Of a stretch of DNA of 64,000 nt, positions 43,783-53,764 are shown one piece after another. Below the pieces are notes generated by a model. It was given only the letters and a program-made list of their open reading frames with translations. It was not told the DNA's origin and did no database searches. Position 1 is the stretch's first letter, and each line of letters starts with the position of its first letter. A program made the position numbers and the translations under genes. Source of the DNA: Marinomonas alcarazii (lineage in GTDB: Bacteria; Pseudomonadota; Gammaproteobacteria; Pseudomonadales; Marinomonadaceae); the NCBI RefSeq assembly GCF_003208215.1, contig NZ_QKLW01000001.1:856683-920682 (forward strand). The letters are read 5' to 3'.

Positions 43783-44688
43783 CTATGATTTTTTGGAGGC
43801 GTCCATAGTAAAGGCTTCCATTAAATAGTGCACCAATGCTTTTACTCTTAGGCTAATATTCCGTGACTTAGGGTAAAGCAGAGTTACGTCAGAATGAGGG
43901 ATATGCCAGTCTGGTAGTAACTCTATCAAGCGGCCAGACTCAATATCGTCTTTTACATAATAGGCTGGTTGTCTTGATATTCCAGCGCCATCTAGAGTTG
44001 CTCGTCTAACCACATAACCATTTGAGCACTTAAGTTTTCCCTGCACTGGTAAATCGTATTTCTCTTTGCTACTGATATGGGTGAAGGACCAACGTTTTAC
44101 TGAACCATTAATCAACGCATGATCTAACAAGTCTTTCGGGCTCTGGGGCTTAGATTGGTTTTCAAAATACGTTGGACTGGCAACAAGATGATTGGTGTAG
44201 CGGGTGAGCTTTCTTCCAATTAGGTTGGAATTCATTAAAGCCCCCATCCTAACAACAAGGTCGTATTGCGATTCAATTAAATCTTCTCGTGTACTAGAAA
44301 AGCTAAGCTCAATTTCAATCTTCGGATTGTCATTCATAAACTGAATCAATATCGGTGCAAGTATTTCTTCACCAAACAAACCTCCTACTGAATTAATTCT
44401 GATTTGGCCTCCGATGCTCGAATGAGCATTCTGTGCCGACAAAACAGCATGCTCCAGTTGGTTCACTCCTTGGCGCGACAATTGATAAAAGGTTTCTCCA
44501 GCAGGAGATAATGACAGCGAGCGAGTCGATCTATAGAGCAATTGAACGCCCATATCTTTTTCTAATCGGCTTATTATCTGTGAAACACGCGCTCTCGAAA
44601 GGTTAAGTTGTTCTGCCGCTTTCGAAAAGCTCTGCGCTTCAACTACGGTTAAAAATTCGCGAATACCTTCGGGAAAATGCGGATTCAT
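43783..44688 (-). CDS. LysR-type transcriptional regulator
   Basis: A 301-residue LysR protein. The HTH at residues 5-62 includes SFSKAAEQLNLSRARVSQII. The effector domain starts GGQIRINSVGGLFGEEIL and belongs to the CrgA-like branch common for genes of aldo/keto reductases or small-molecule stress. It is divergent from an aldo/keto reductase and followed by the AEC gene; either could be its target. Confidence 0.9.
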   Translation of the reverse strand: MNPHFPEGIREFLTVVEAQSFSKAAEQLNLSRARVSQIISRLEKDMGVQLLYRSTRSLSLSPAGETFYQLSRQGVNQLEHAVLSAQNAHSSIGGQIRINSVGGLFGEEILAPILIQFMNDNPKIEIELSFSSTREDLIESQYDLVVRMGALMNSNLIGRKLTRYTNHLVASPTYFENQSKPQSPKDLLDHALINGSVKRWSFTHISSKEKYDLPVQGKLKCSNGYVVRRATLDGAGISRQPAYYVKDDIESGRLIELLPDWHIPHSDVTLLYPKSRNISLRVKALVHYLMEAFTMDASKKS

Positions 44689-44795
44689 ACTGTTAAGCCC
44701 TATTAAACAATCATTTTAATGTATCGATAATTATAAACAGTTAAAAGGCTCGTATAGTAGAGGGATTCACGAATAACTTTATCGTAGGAGTATGT

Positions 44796-45776
44796 ATGAA
44801 AACTCGGGTACTGGGGAAAACAGGATTTGAAGTATCGGAAATCGGCTTAGGATGCTGGCAGCTTGGCAATGACTTTGGTCCAGTAGAAGATCAAGAAGCG
44901 GCCGCAATCTTACAATCAGCAGTGGACGAAGGAATTCATTTTTTTGATACCGCTGACGTATATGGTGGTGGTTTAAGTGAACAAAGAATAGGGCAATGGC
45001 GAAAAACGTTAAGCAATCAACCTATCATCGCTACTAAAGTTGGTCGCAATAGTGAGCTATACCCAAATGGTTACAGCAAGGCGAAAGTAAAAGAAAGCTT
45101 ACAGGCTTCCGCTAAACGATTAGGTGTGGAAGCCGTTGATTTGGCTCAACTGCATTGCGTGCCTAGAGATATCTTGTTCTCAGGCGACTTGTTGGCTTGG
45201 ATGGAAGACTTTAAGCAAGAGGGCATAATCAAACACTTTGGCGCCAGTGTCGAGATGTTGGATGAAGCAAAGTTTTGCTGTGAGCATCCCCAAATTGCCA
45301 GCTTGCAGATTCTGTTTAATGTGTTCCGTCAGGATGCAGTAGACTCATTGTTACCGCTAGCGAGTAAAAATGACGTGGGTATTATTGTGCGTTTGCCACT
45401 GGCGAGCGGGTTATTAACAGGAAAAATGGGACTCAATCATACTTTTAGTGAGCATGATCATCGATCATATAATAAAGATGGTGCGGCATTTCATGTAGGT
45501 GAAACCTTTAATGGTATCCCATTTGAAAAAGGCATTGCTCTAGTTGAAGCTCTGAAAGAAAAACTACCTGAAGAACACAATATACTGGATGTGTCTCTAC
45601 GTTGGATTTTAGATCAGCCACAAGTATCAAGTATTATCGCTGGTGCGAGTCGCTCTTCACAAGTTGTTCGCAATGCCGCGGCATCGAATTTGCCACCTTT
45701 AAGTAAAGAGTTGCATAGCTTGTTAGCGGACTTTTACCGTATGGAAGTTAGAGATGAGATTCGTGGAGGGATCTAG
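44796..45776 (+). CDS. Aldo/keto reductase
   Basis: A 326-residue NADP(H)-dependent TIM-barrel oxidoreductase. It starts RVLGKTGFEVSEIGLGCWQL and shows the catalytic region FFDTADVYGGGLSEQ (Asp, Tyr), then IATKVG (Lys) and LAQLHCVP (His). The C-terminal SSIIAGASRSSQVVRNA binds cofactor. The substrate is unknown. It is divergent from a LysR regulator and ends at a hairpin shared with bcp. Confidence 0.92.
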   Translation: MKTRVLGKTGFEVSEIGLGCWQLGNDFGPVEDQEAAAILQSAVDEGIHFFDTADVYGGGLSEQRIGQWRKTLSNQPIIATKVGRNSELYPNGYSKAKVKESLQASAKRLGVEAVDLAQLHCVPRDILFSGDLLAWMEDFKQEGIIKHFGASVEMLDEAKFCCEHPQIASLQILFNVFRQDAVDSLLPLASKNDVGIIVRLPLASGLLTGKMGLNHTFSEHDHRSYNKDGAAFHVGETFNGIPFEKGIALVEALKEKLPEEHNILDVSLRWILDQPQVSSIIAGASRSSQVVRNAAASNLPPLSKELHSLLADFYRMEVRDEIRGGI

Positions 45777-45786
45777 TGATTGGTAA

Positions 45787-45818
45787 AACAATGGCGCGTG
45801 TGTTTTCGCGCCATTGTT
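45787..45818. terminator. Perfect 12-bp hairpin between the aldo/keto reductase and bcp
   Basis: AACAATGGCGCG pairs with CGCGCCATTGTT over an 8-base loop. On the minus strand it runs into TTTT, so it mainly serves bcp; on the plus strand the T tract is weak. Confidence 0.75.
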
Positions 45819-45825
45819 CTGTGGC

Positions 45826-46275
45826 TTATTTTAGGATCTGCTCAGCGTGAACTTTGGTTTTCACTTTGCTGATGATGTCGGAAATAACGCCATTTTCATC
45901 GATAATAAAAGTGGTTCTTACTGTCCCCATAGACTCTCGCCCCATAAACTTCTTCAGCTGCCAAGTCCCGTATAGTTCATGAACCTCTTTTTCTGTATCC
46001 GCAATTAACGGAAATGGTAGATCGTATTTTTCGATAAAATTCTGGTGTTTTTTCTCTGTATCGGTGCTAACGCCCAAAACAACAAAACCTTGATCCAAAA
46101 GCGCCTGATAGTTGTCGCGCAAATCGCAGGCTTGAGCTGTACAGCCAGGCGTATTATCTCTTGGGTAAAAATATAAGACGACTTTCTTACCTTTAAATTG
46201 ACTAAGAGTGATCGTATCGCCGTTTTGATCTTTAGCACTAAAATCTGGTGCAATTTGTCCAATTTCAATTGTCAT
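45826..46275 (-). CDS. bcp: Thioredoxin-dependent thiol peroxidase (Bcp/PrxQ)
   Basis: A 149-residue peroxiredoxin that reduces hydroperoxides. It has the peroxidatic Cys45 and the resolving Cys50 in NTPGCTAQACDLRDN, the PrxQ two-cysteine spacing. The preceding VVLYFYPRD and the later MGRESMGTVRTTFIID are typical. It is cytosolic. It is divergent from dapA and stands alone. Confidence 0.95.
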   Translation of the reverse strand: MTIEIGQIAPDFSAKDQNGDTITLSQFKGKKVVLYFYPRDNTPGCTAQACDLRDNYQALLDQGFVVLGVSTDTEKKHQNFIEKYDLPFPLIADTEKEVHELYGTWQLKKFMGRESMGTVRTTFIIDENGVISDIISKVKTKVHAEQILK

Positions 46276-46456
46276 ATGGCTGCTCTCTGTTTCATTAATA
46301 GGATTTAATAGTAGGTATTTTGTTTAATATTTGCTCTGTATGTATGAGCTTAAGAAAGAGTATCTTAACAAGGGCTTAGTGAAAAATCCTCTTGTCATGA
46401 GTTTCTTACGAATTTACGCCTGCTTTACGTCCTCGAATTATTGTTAATCAAGAGTC

Positions 46457-46484
46457 TGGACGTTACTATAGGCGCGCTTATAAT
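46457..46484 (+). promoter_or_regulatory. Candidate promoter of dapA-bamC
   Basis: TGGACG (46457-46462), a 16-base spacer, then a perfect TATAAT (46479-46484), 18 bases before the dapA ATG. The rest of the 226-base gap from bcp holds no gene. Confidence 0.5.
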
Positions 46485-46501
46485 TTTAACGGAGACTCGA
46501 A

Positions 46502-47383
46502 ATGATCACAGGTAGTTTAGTTGCGCTTATCACACCTATGTCACCAGATGGCGCTGTAGATACCCAAAAATTAGATGATCTAATAGAGTTCCATATAAAT
46601 GAGGGGACTCATGGCATTGTTGCTGTGGGAACGACAGGCGAGTCTTCCACTCTGACGCCTGAAGAGCATGCCAACGTTATTCGTCAAGTAGTGAATACTG
46701 TTAATGGTCGTGTTCCAGTTATTGCAGGGACTGGCGCTAATGCTACCCATGAAGCTATTGATCTTACTCGAAGTGCGAAAGAAGCAGGCGCTGACGCTTG
46801 CTTGCTGGTCACACCTTATTACAACAAACCGACTCAAGAAGGCTTGTATCAGCACTTTAAAGCCATTGCTGAAGCGGTTGAAATTCCTCAGATTCTTTAC
46901 AACGTACCGGGTCGAACTGCATGTGACATGCAAAATGAAACAGTCGTACGTCTTTCATCCATTACGAATATCGTTGGAATCAAAGATGCCACTGGTAATT
47001 TGGAGCGTGGAGAAGCGTTAATTAACGCGCTTCCAAATGATTTCGCTGTTTACTCAGGTGACGATCCAACCGCCGTATCTCTTATGCTTCTTGGCGGTAA
47101 AGGCAATATATCCGTTACGGCAAACGTCGCACCAAAAGCGGTTGCGCAAGCTGCTGAAGCCGCGTTAGCAAACAATTCTGATCTAGCTCACTCAATTGAT
47201 ACCACTATATCATCACTGCATACGAACCTATTTTTAGAATCTAACCCAATACCAGTAAAATGGGCGTGCAGCCAATTGGGTTTGTGTGAAGATGGTATTC
47301 GCTTACCTCTTACCCCGCTTTCAGAGCAGCATCATCCAGCTGTTCGACAGGCATTGATAGAAGCTGGAGTTTTATTAGTATGA
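46502..47383 (+). CDS. dapA: 4-hydroxy-tetrahydrodipicolinate synthase
   Basis: Condenses pyruvate with aspartate semialdehyde, the first step towards lysine and meso-diaminopimelate for peptidoglycan. The 293-residue TIM barrel has the GTTGESSTL motif near residue 44, the tyrosine in YYNKPTQEG and LYNVPGRT near 133, and the Schiff-base lysine in [10 protein letters not shown] near 161. ACGGAGA precedes the ATG. It overlaps bamC by four bases, as in E. coli. Confidence 0.97.
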   Translation: MITGSLVALITPMSPDGAVDTQKLDDLIEFHINEGTHGIVAVGTTGESSTLTPEEHANVIRQVVNTVNGRVPVIAGTGANATHEAIDLTRSAKEAGADACLLVTPYYNKPTQEGLYQHFKAIAEAVEIPQILYNVPGRTACDMQNETVVRLSSITNIVGIKDATGNLERGEALINALPNDFAVYSGDDPTAVSLMLLGGKGNISVTANVAPKAVAQAAEAALANNSDLAHSIDTTISSLHTNLFLESNPIPVKWACSQLGLCEDGIRLPLTPLSEQHHPAVRQALIEAGVLLV

Positions 47384-48444
47384 ACAAGTTAGCTTTACAG
47401 TTAATCGGTGCAAGCTCGGTGGCATTTTTGCTATCTGGCTGCAGTACTTTTTTTACTGACCATTCAGATGATTATCAAAAAGAAAGTACTGCAACAACAC
47501 CCATCGTGATGCCAGATGGCTCCCAACCTGCAAAGGATGTTTTGGTTATACCAAATGAAAACACTATTGCAGATTTAGAGGGTGTTACACCTTATGAGAC
47601 ACCGCGTGCTCCTTTTATATTTTACCCTATGGTCGGCGTTGATGTGATTGAAAAGCCGGATGCGATTCAATTTTCAATTCCTGCCAACAGTAGCCAATCT
47701 AAGCGTATTGTGACTGATTTTTTAACCGCACTGCATGGTGCAGGTTCACCAATAGCTTCTCAAACTGAAAATCAGATTGTCAGTGTGCCATTTGATTTTG
47801 ATCCACAAGGTTGGTGGGGCTCATTATGGAGTAGCATTACTCGAGTTTATCCAGCTACCCCAGCGTTTTCTTTTACATTCAACGAAGTTGAAGGTAAAAC
47901 ATTATTATCCGTTCAGTACCGTGAAGAGCAAAAAGGGGTAGAGGCAGGCAACTGGATGAGTCCTGTTAAAAGCCAAGATGCCTATTCTGTAGCAGTGCGT
48001 CTTTGGGGAACCATAGGGCGTCAACTAAATCAAACATCTGCTTATCTATCCAATCGTGGTTCAGAGACTACATTCCCTATTTGGGTTGACCATCGCGGAA
48101 TCTTTGCCATTTATTTAGGTAAAAACTCTTCAGCATCGGAAATAGAAGCAAAATTAAATGCAGCTGGCCTTTATTTGATTCCAGACCAAGACAATATGCT
48201 AGCGCCAGTCCCTGCAGAAGAGGTTGCGCGTATTGGTGATGTTGTTGACTTCAACATTCCTGGTAGTGAACAAAAATTGTTTAAGGTGTACCGTCGAAAC
48301 CTTGATGATGTTAGCTGGGAAAAGCGAGAATATCCTTATCAGATTTCACGCCAAAAAGCGGGTGATTTTTTAGTGATTGATGTTTCTGCTATGGATTCTC
48401 CAGAAGTGACATCCTTTCATTTAGTTCAGCGCTTTTTAAAGTAA
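47380..48444 (+). CDS. bamC: Outer membrane assembly lipoprotein BamC
   Basis: A 354-residue lipoprotein of the BAM complex that helps insert outer-membrane beta-barrels. The lipobox is LLSGCS near residue 21, with Cys21 as the predicted lipidation site. The following residues are Ser-Thr-Phe, not Asp, so sorting to the outer membrane is expected. Two helix-grip domains are plausible ([17 protein letters not shown], and the C-terminal [15 protein letters not shown]). The dapA-bamC-purC order matches E. coli. Confidence 0.88.
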   Translation: MNKLALQLIGASSVAFLLSGCSTFFTDHSDDYQKESTATTPIVMPDGSQPAKDVLVIPNENTIADLEGVTPYETPRAPFIFYPMVGVDVIEKPDAIQFSIPANSSQSKRIVTDFLTALHGAGSPIASQTENQIVSVPFDFDPQGWWGSLWSSITRVYPATPAFSFTFNEVEGKTLLSVQYREEQKGVEAGNWMSPVKSQDAYSVAVRLWGTIGRQLNQTSAYLSNRGSETTFPIWVDHRGIFAIYLGKNSSASEIEAKLNAAGLYLIPDQDNMLAPVPAEEVARIGDVVDFNIPGSEQKLFKVYRRNLDDVSWEKREYPYQISRQKAGDFLVIDVSAMDSPEVTSFHLVQRFLK

Positions 48445-48485
48445 TTAAGATTAACCCCTCATAAAAGAAGACCGGAGACTCTCCA

Positions 48486-49202
48486 ATGGAAAAACGACAA
48501 GAGCTGTATGCAGGTAAGGCAAAATCTGTATTTCGTACAGATGACCCTGACAAAATGGTTCTAGTATTTCGCGATGACACCTCAGCATTTGACGGAAAGC
48601 GAATAGAGCAGCTTGATCGTAAAGGCATGGTGAACAATAAGTTTAACGCTTTCATCATGAGCAAATTACAAGAAGCTGGAATCCCAACCCATTTTGAAAA
48701 GCTTTTAAGTGATACCGAGTCGCTCGTAAAATGCCTTGATATGATGCCGGTTGAATGTGTCGTACGAAATGTTGCTGCGGGCAGTCTATGCCGTCGTTTA
48801 GGTGTTGAGGAAGGCATTGAATTATCACCACCAACGTTTGAATTGTTTTTGAAAAATGATGCTTTGGGTGACCCAATGATCAACGAATCTCATGTTGAAT
48901 CATTTGGCTGGGCAAAAGCGGCAGATTTGGCAAAAGCAAAAGAACTTACATTTAAAGTAAATGATGTACTAAAAAAGATTTTTGCTGATGGCGGCATGAT
49001 TCTAGTTGATTACAAATTAGAATTTGGTCTATATAAAGGTGAAGTTTTATTAGGTGACGAGTTCTCTCCAGATGGCTGCCGTTTGTGGGATGCGAAAACC
49101 AAAGAAAAACTTGATAAAGATCGTTTTCGTCAAGGCTTGGGTGGCGTTATCGAAGCTTACGAAGATGTTGGTCGTCGTATAGGTATCGATTTCGACGCCT
49201 AA
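48486..49202 (+). CDS. purC: SAICAR synthetase PurC
   Basis: Joins aspartate to CAIR in purine synthesis using ATP. The 238 residues match E. coli (237). The start [16 protein letters not shown] is the nucleotide-binding signature. [16 protein letters not shown] near residue 90 and [20 protein letters not shown] near 178 are the family blocks. GGAG precedes the ATG. A perfect hairpin follows, separating it from the lipoprotein export genes. Confidence 0.97.
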   Translation: MEKRQELYAGKAKSVFRTDDPDKMVLVFRDDTSAFDGKRIEQLDRKGMVNNKFNAFIMSKLQEAGIPTHFEKLLSDTESLVKCLDMMPVECVVRNVAAGSLCRRLGVEEGIELSPPTFELFLKNDALGDPMINESHVESFGWAKAADLAKAKELTFKVNDVLKKIFADGGMILVDYKLEFGLYKGEVLLGDEFSPDGCRLWDAKTKEKLDKDRFRQGLGGVIEAYEDVGRRIGIDFDA

Positions 49203-49225
49203 ACGAATTTGGCGATTAAATCTAT

Positions 49226-49250
49226 AATGGAGGGATATTCCCTCCATTTT
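49226..49250 (+). terminator. Terminator after purC
   Basis: AATGGAGGGA / TCCCTCCATT is a perfect 10-bp stem with a 3-base loop, ending in TTTT. It lies 23 bases after the purC stop and just before the next gene. Confidence 0.8.
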
Positions 49251-49268
49251 GCTATGCAAGGATACACA

Positions 49269-50513
49269 TTGATTAATTTCCTACCTGTTGCTATCGGGCT
49301 TAGATACGCCCGTGCTAAGCGCTCAAATCATTTCATTTCATTTATCAGTTTTTCCTCTATCGCAGGCCTCGCTTTGGGCGTGATGGTTTTAATCACCGTA
49401 TTGTCTGTGATGAATGGGTTTGATCGTGAATTACGCCAACGTATTTTAGGCATGGTTCCACACGCTACCTTGTGGGGAAGCCCTGTTTTACATGATTGGC
49501 GAGAAACAGCTATGTTGGTTGAAGCCATGCCAAATGTTGTTGGGGTTGCGCCGCACACCCAAGCACAAGTTATGTTTCAGTCTGGTTCAAGTGTTCATGG
49601 CGCCATACTAAATGGTATTAATCCAGAGATGGAAAAGAAAGTGTCTATCATTGGTAACAACATGGCTTCAGGCTCTCTCGATGCCTTGGATGACACAAGC
49701 TTCGGGATTGTCTTGGGCGCACAACTTGCCAAAATGCTAAGGGTTGATATTGGTGATAAGGTGACAGCGATTTTGCCAAAAGCAAACGTTTCGATTGCTG
49801 GTGTTGCACCGGTTTTAAAACGTTTTACCCTTGTCGGTACGTTCGAGGTTGGGGCAGAGCTGGATAGCAGTTTAGCCTATATAAACATTAAAGATGCCGC
49901 AAAATTGAAGCGTTACAAAACTGACGAAGTGGAAGCGCTAAGAATTTCGTTTGATGACTTATTTGTCGCACCATCACGTATTTGGGATATAGCCAGAGAA
50001 GTGCCTGGGCAAAACAGAGTCAGTGACTGGACCCGCACTCACGGTAGTCTTTTCCAAGCAATAAAAATGGAAAAAACCATGATAGGGCTGTTGCTACTTC
50101 TTATTGTGGCGGTCGCAGCTTTTAATATTGTCTCCACTTTAGTAATGGTTGTAACTGATAAGCGTAACGACATCGCTATCCTGCGAACTATGGGCCTAAC
50201 CTCTACCCAAGTTATGTGGGTGTTTATTGTTCAAGGTATGTTCATTGGTATGCTAGGGACCTTAATCGGCGTTGTGCTAGGCGTGACATTGGCATTGAAT
50301 GTGAGTGAACTGATTGCTGCATTACAGAACTTGTTAAATGTTCAATTCTTAAGTTCAGATGTTTATTTTATTAACTATTTACCGTCTGAACTCCAGTGGT
50401 CGGATGTTGAATTAATTGTTACTTCTGCTTTTATCATGACGGTTGCCGCAACAATTTATCCTGCTTGGCGAGCATCAAAAGTAGAACCCGCGGAGGCATT
50501 GCGCTATGAGTAG
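49269..50513 (+). CDS. lolC: Lipoprotein-releasing ABC transporter permease (LolC/LolE family)
   Basis: A 414-residue inner-membrane protein with four TM helices. A first TM lies near residues 23-47 (SIAGLALGVMVLITVLSVMNGF), a large periplasmic domain follows, and three helices are clustered after residue 275. It releases outer-membrane lipoproteins to LolA. I choose TTG at 49269, because AAGGA lies 6 bases before it and the product then starts INFLPVAIGLRYARAKR, as in LolC. ATG at 49254 lies next to the purC terminator without a Shine-Dalgarno. Only one permease gene accompanies lolD, so this may be the single LolF form. Confidence 0.9.
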   Translation: MINFLPVAIGLRYARAKRSNHFISFISFSSIAGLALGVMVLITVLSVMNGFDRELRQRILGMVPHATLWGSPVLHDWRETAMLVEAMPNVVGVAPHTQAQVMFQSGSSVHGAILNGINPEMEKKVSIIGNNMASGSLDALDDTSFGIVLGAQLAKMLRVDIGDKVTAILPKANVSIAGVAPVLKRFTLVGTFEVGAELDSSLAYINIKDAAKLKRYKTDEVEALRISFDDLFVAPSRIWDIAREVPGQNRVSDWTRTHGSLFQAIKMEKTMIGLLLLLIVAVAAFNIVSTLVMVVTDKRNDIAILRTMGLTSTQVMWVFIVQGMFIGMLGTLIGVVLGVTLALNVSELIAALQNLLNVQFLSSDVYFINYLPSELQWSDVELIVTSAFIMTVAATIYPAWRASKVEPAEALRYE

Positions 50514-51192
50514 TAATATCGTTTTGGAATGCCGTCAATTGTCGAAGCAATATCAAGATGGCAAGCAAGTGGTCGATGTCTTCCAATCTATTGAGCTCTC
50601 TTTAAATAAAGGAGAGGCTTGTGCAATCGTGGGGGCATCTGGATCCGGCAAAACCACCTTACTTAATTTGTTGGCGGGCTTAGACTTGGCAACCACAGGC
50701 GATGTGAAGCTTGCGAATGTTTCTTGGTCCAGCATGAAAGACGCTAAGCGGGCGAAGATGAGAAACAAAGAAATGGGCTTTGTTTACCAGTTTCATCATT
50801 TACTCGCAGAATTTTCTGCACTGGAAAATGTTCTTATGCCTATGTGGATTGCTGGAATGAACAAAAAAGAAGCGTATCAGCGAGGTGAAGAATTACTTGG
50901 GCAAGTTGGTCTAAAAGACAGATTACATCACAAACCGTCACAGCTATCTGGCGGTGAAAGGCAGCGAGTTGCCATTGCTCGTGCGCTAGCCAATCGTCCT
51001 GCTTGTGTTTTGATGGATGAACCAACAGGTAATCTTGATGAAACCACGTCCGTGGAAATTCAAAAGCTGATTAATGAGCTAAAGGTCAATTACGGCATGG
51101 CGTTTCTTGTTGTAACGCATGATGAAAAAATGCTTAGCTGGATGGATTCGGCTTATAGATTATCAAAGGGGACTTTGCAGCCACTTAAGTAA
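50506..51192 (+). CDS. lolD: Lipoprotein-releasing ABC transporter ATPase LolD
   Basis: A 228-residue ATPase with Walker [13 protein letters not shown] near residue 43, signature [15 protein letters not shown] near 147 and Walker [12 protein letters not shown]. The MacB/LolD-type features ([18 protein letters not shown]) are clear. It pairs with the preceding permease and overlaps it by 8 bases. No second permease (lolE) follows; the next plus-strand gene is comEC. A hairpin terminator lies downstream. Confidence 0.96.
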   Translation: MSSNIVLECRQLSKQYQDGKQVVDVFQSIELSLNKGEACAIVGASGSGKTTLLNLLAGLDLATTGDVKLANVSWSSMKDAKRAKMRNKEMGFVYQFHHLLAEFSALENVLMPMWIAGMNKKEAYQRGEELLGQVGLKDRLHHKPSQLSGGERQRVAIARALANRPACVLMDEPTGNLDETTSVEIQKLINELKVNYGMAFLVVTHDEKMLSWMDSAYRLSKGTLQPLK

Positions 51193-51215
51193 TCTTATTG
51201 AAAGCTCTAAAGAAG

Positions 51216-51257
51216 GTCGAGAGAGGAGGTTGCACTCCGACTCTCGGCTTATTTTTT
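51216..51257 (+). terminator. Terminator after lolD, overlapping the end of the DUF2062 gene
   Basis: GTCGAGAG pairs with CTCTCGGC around an inner GGAG/CTCC stem, followed by TTATTTTTTG. The T tract overlaps the stop of the converging minus-strand gene. Confidence 0.7.
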
Positions 51258-51773
51258 GTCTGGAGTATTACGGGCTTTACGCTCTTTCCAACGCTTTAAG
51301 ACATGCAAACGCCACAGTATGGAAATAACAGCATAACTGATGGCACCGACAACCAGTCCAGAGGCTACGGATCCAACATAAAGTGGAAGCCATATGTGTT
51401 CCATTTTATCCCATATCCACTCAACGGAAAGGTGAAAATTCTTGTCGTGATGCAGATCTAAAATAAGCGAGCCAACTTTGTAGTTAAAATAGAATACAAA
51501 AGGCATGGTTAGCGGGTTTGTAATCCAAACGAGTGCTATCGAGAGGGGGATATTTGCTCTAAGAGGAATAGCTAATAAAGCCGATGCTAACATTTGGAAA
51601 GGCATTGGAATAAACGCCCAAAATAGGCCATTAAAAAATGCCCTAGCAACGGATTTCCTGTTCAAATGCCATAAGTTAGCCTCATAAATTTGAGACCCTA
51701 ATAGATTCAGCGCTTTACTTTGTTTTAGCTTTTCAGGGTTTGGTATGAATTTTCTTAGATAATTCTTCGGCAT
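51249..51773 (-). CDS. DUF2062 membrane protein
   Basis: A 174-residue inner-membrane protein with two or three TM regions. The core FFNGLFWAFIPMPFQMLAS and ITNPLTMPFVFYFNYKVGS carry the proline/asparagine pattern of DUF2062. Its function is unknown. From the Met at 51773 it starts PKNYLRKFIPNPEKL, close to the family form; an upstream non-conserved extension to 51854 would overlap comEC. It lies in the lolD-comEC gap, as in Pseudomonas. Confidence 0.85.
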   Translation of the reverse strand: MPKNYLRKFIPNPEKLKQSKALNLLGSQIYEANLWHLNRKSVARAFFNGLFWAFIPMPFQMLASALLAIPLRANIPLSIALVWITNPLTMPFVFYFNYKVGSLILDLHHDKNFHLSVEWIWDKMEHIWLPLYVGSVASGLVVGAISYAVISILWRLHVLKRWKERKARNTPDKK

Positions 51774-51816
51774 AATCAGGTATTGAAAAATTAGCAATTT
51801 AAGACAAGGAGGTCTT

Positions 51817-53751
51817 ATGTTACTAAGTAGTTTGTCCATATTGATGGGCGCCATATTGGTGCCGAGCGATTATTTATGGGTGTATTCTACTCATATCGTA
51901 ATGGTGTGTCTCTACTTAATATGGACAAAGCGCTTCCTAGTGCTATTTTTGACACTTGTGTCCTTAATGTTTCTCGCTTTTCATGAGGGCAAACAGCCAT
52001 CGACCATACCGATTGATGCACAAGAAGTGGTCTTTATAGATTTCCAGCAAAGAACCCTGTTCCCTTCTAGAAGCCTACCCCCAGAGCAATCCGGCTCCTT
52101 TAAAAAGCAATCCGTTGAAATTATGTATTTCACCCCGAGCGGAGAGCGAAGAACACATCAGAATTTTAATTTGCGCTTTGGTAAGGTGTTCGAAGCAACA
52201 AGGCACGATCTATCCTCAGAATACATCAAAGGCGTTGTCAAAAATGTCATTCTCTCGGACAAAGAAGGCAGTTGGTGGCAGAAAAAACTTTACATTAATC
52301 GGCAAGTAGCTCAAATCACAGTGGAGCTTTCAGAGCACGATATACAAAGATTGGACAGCCTAAGGTCATCACCAAGGGACCAACTTCTTGAGACATTAGA
52401 TTCAAAGTTATCCGACTTTAGTTCTTGGCGTTTTTCAAAAGCCTTGCTGTTAGGGCAAAATGATCTTTGGAGTCAAAAAGACACTTGGGTGATCCGAACA
52501 TTAGGATTGGCGCATCTTTTTGTCGTTTCAGGTCTGCATACTGGATTTATGTTTGTAATCGGAAGCTTGGTAAGTAGGGTGGTTTGGCGGCTTCTTCCGG
52601 GAAGCATACTCTTATCAGGATTAACCCGCTGGCATTGCAACGCCATAATAATCATTCCGCTATTATTTTCTTATGCCTATTTTACAAACTGGGGCGAACC
52701 GGTCGTAAGAGCTTCCATAATGTTGAGCGCGTATTTATTTGCTCGCATGTTATCACTGCATTTTTCTGCCTATAGCATCATAACATTTGCTTTATGGTTG
52801 GTGCTTTTAGCGAACCCCAGAGCTATTTTAAGTCCTGGGTTATGGCTTTCATTTAGCCTGGTGTATTTGCTTATTGGCTATTGCCAAACAGCTAAGTTGT
52901 CTCGCTTATTTATGGGGCAAATGATGTTAAGCACAGCTTCTATGGTTTTGATTCTTGGCTGGCAAGAAGAAATCTCAAGCGTATCAGTGTTAGTCAATAT
53001 GTTGCTTATTCCTTTCGCGGCCTTTGTTTGGTTCCCATGGGGGCTATCGGCTTGCTTTGAGGCTTTTTTGATTGGCTCAACCTACTGCTATAAATTGTTG
53101 GAAATGCTGCTTTATTACGTGGATGAGCTAATTAACTGGGTGGCTTTTCGTCTGCCACTGTTAGCGTTTGAAACTTTTCCAACCGATTTTCCAAGGATTT
53201 TAATGCTGTTCTTGATCGTATTCTGGGTGTATCAGAGCCCATTAAAGCGAGGCATTCTTAGCTTAACCAGCATTTGGTGCTTACTCTTTTCTTCTACACT
53301 TCTCTACGATAATAAGCCTGACTACTTGATACAAAATAAAAACAACAGCTTGATCTTGAAAAGTAATGACCAAATATTAATGGTTAATTCTTGGGCTGGT
53401 AGCGATGTTGAACGTCTGACATTTGATTCAGATCTACATTTCCATTCAGCTGGTAGTTATATGTTATCGCCAGCGCAAATGTCGGATTTAACGCCCAATA
53501 AATTAGTCTCGGCCGATGCGTCATGGGTATTTTTACAAAAAGCGGAAGCCGAAATGACCACCGTAATGCTGGATGCATTAAAGGTTAATTGGCTTATTAT
53601 TGCGAATGGGGAATTTTTAGAGTTCTACTTTAGAGACAAGCATCTTTCTCTGCGACACTCTTCGTGTCTTTATTCATTTTTTCTCTTAAAATCTGACACT
53701 TGCAAGCGTGTAGAAAAGCTAGAGAGTGTGTTAAATTACTTACAAACTTAA
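51817..53751 (+). CDS. comEC: ComEC/Rec2 DNA-uptake channel protein without a recognisable lactamase motif
   Basis: A 644-residue inner-membrane protein. The N-terminal helices (residues 1-50) lead into a soluble OB-like part. The competence domain then begins with the signature LGLAHLFVVSGLHTGFMF near residue 232 and about eight TM helices follow, to about residue 480. ComEC imports single-stranded DNA. Many members end in a metallo-beta-lactamase-like domain with HxHxDH; here the last 150 residues show only a remnant (ILMVNSWAGSDVERL) and no such motif. AAGGAGGT precedes the ATG perfectly. The following genes are exbB-exbD-lpxK. Confidence 0.88.
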   Translation: MLLSSLSILMGAILVPSDYLWVYSTHIVMVCLYLIWTKRFLVLFLTLVSLMFLAFHEGKQPSTIPIDAQEVVFIDFQQRTLFPSRSLPPEQSGSFKKQSVEIMYFTPSGERRTHQNFNLRFGKVFEATRHDLSSEYIKGVVKNVILSDKEGSWWQKKLYINRQVAQITVELSEHDIQRLDSLRSSPRDQLLETLDSKLSDFSSWRFSKALLLGQNDLWSQKDTWVIRTLGLAHLFVVSGLHTGFMFVIGSLVSRVVWRLLPGSILLSGLTRWHCNAIIIIPLLFSYAYFTNWGEPVVRASIMLSAYLFARMLSLHFSAYSIITFALWLVLLANPRAILSPGLWLSFSLVYLLIGYCQTAKLSRLFMGQMMLSTASMVLILGWQEEISSVSVLVNMLLIPFAAFVWFPWGLSACFEAFLIGSTYCYKLLEMLLYYVDELINWVAFRLPLLAFETFPTDFPRILMLFLIVFWVYQSPLKRGILSLTSIWCLLFSSTLLYDNKPDYLIQNKNNSLILKSNDQILMVNSWAGSDVERLTFDSDLHFHSAGSYMLSPAQMSDLTPNKLVSADASWVFLQKAEAEMTTVMLDALKVNWLIIANGEFLEFYFRDKHLSLRHSSCLYSFFLLKSDTCKRVEKLESVLNYLQT

Positions 53752-53764
53752 ATTGGAGAGCGAA

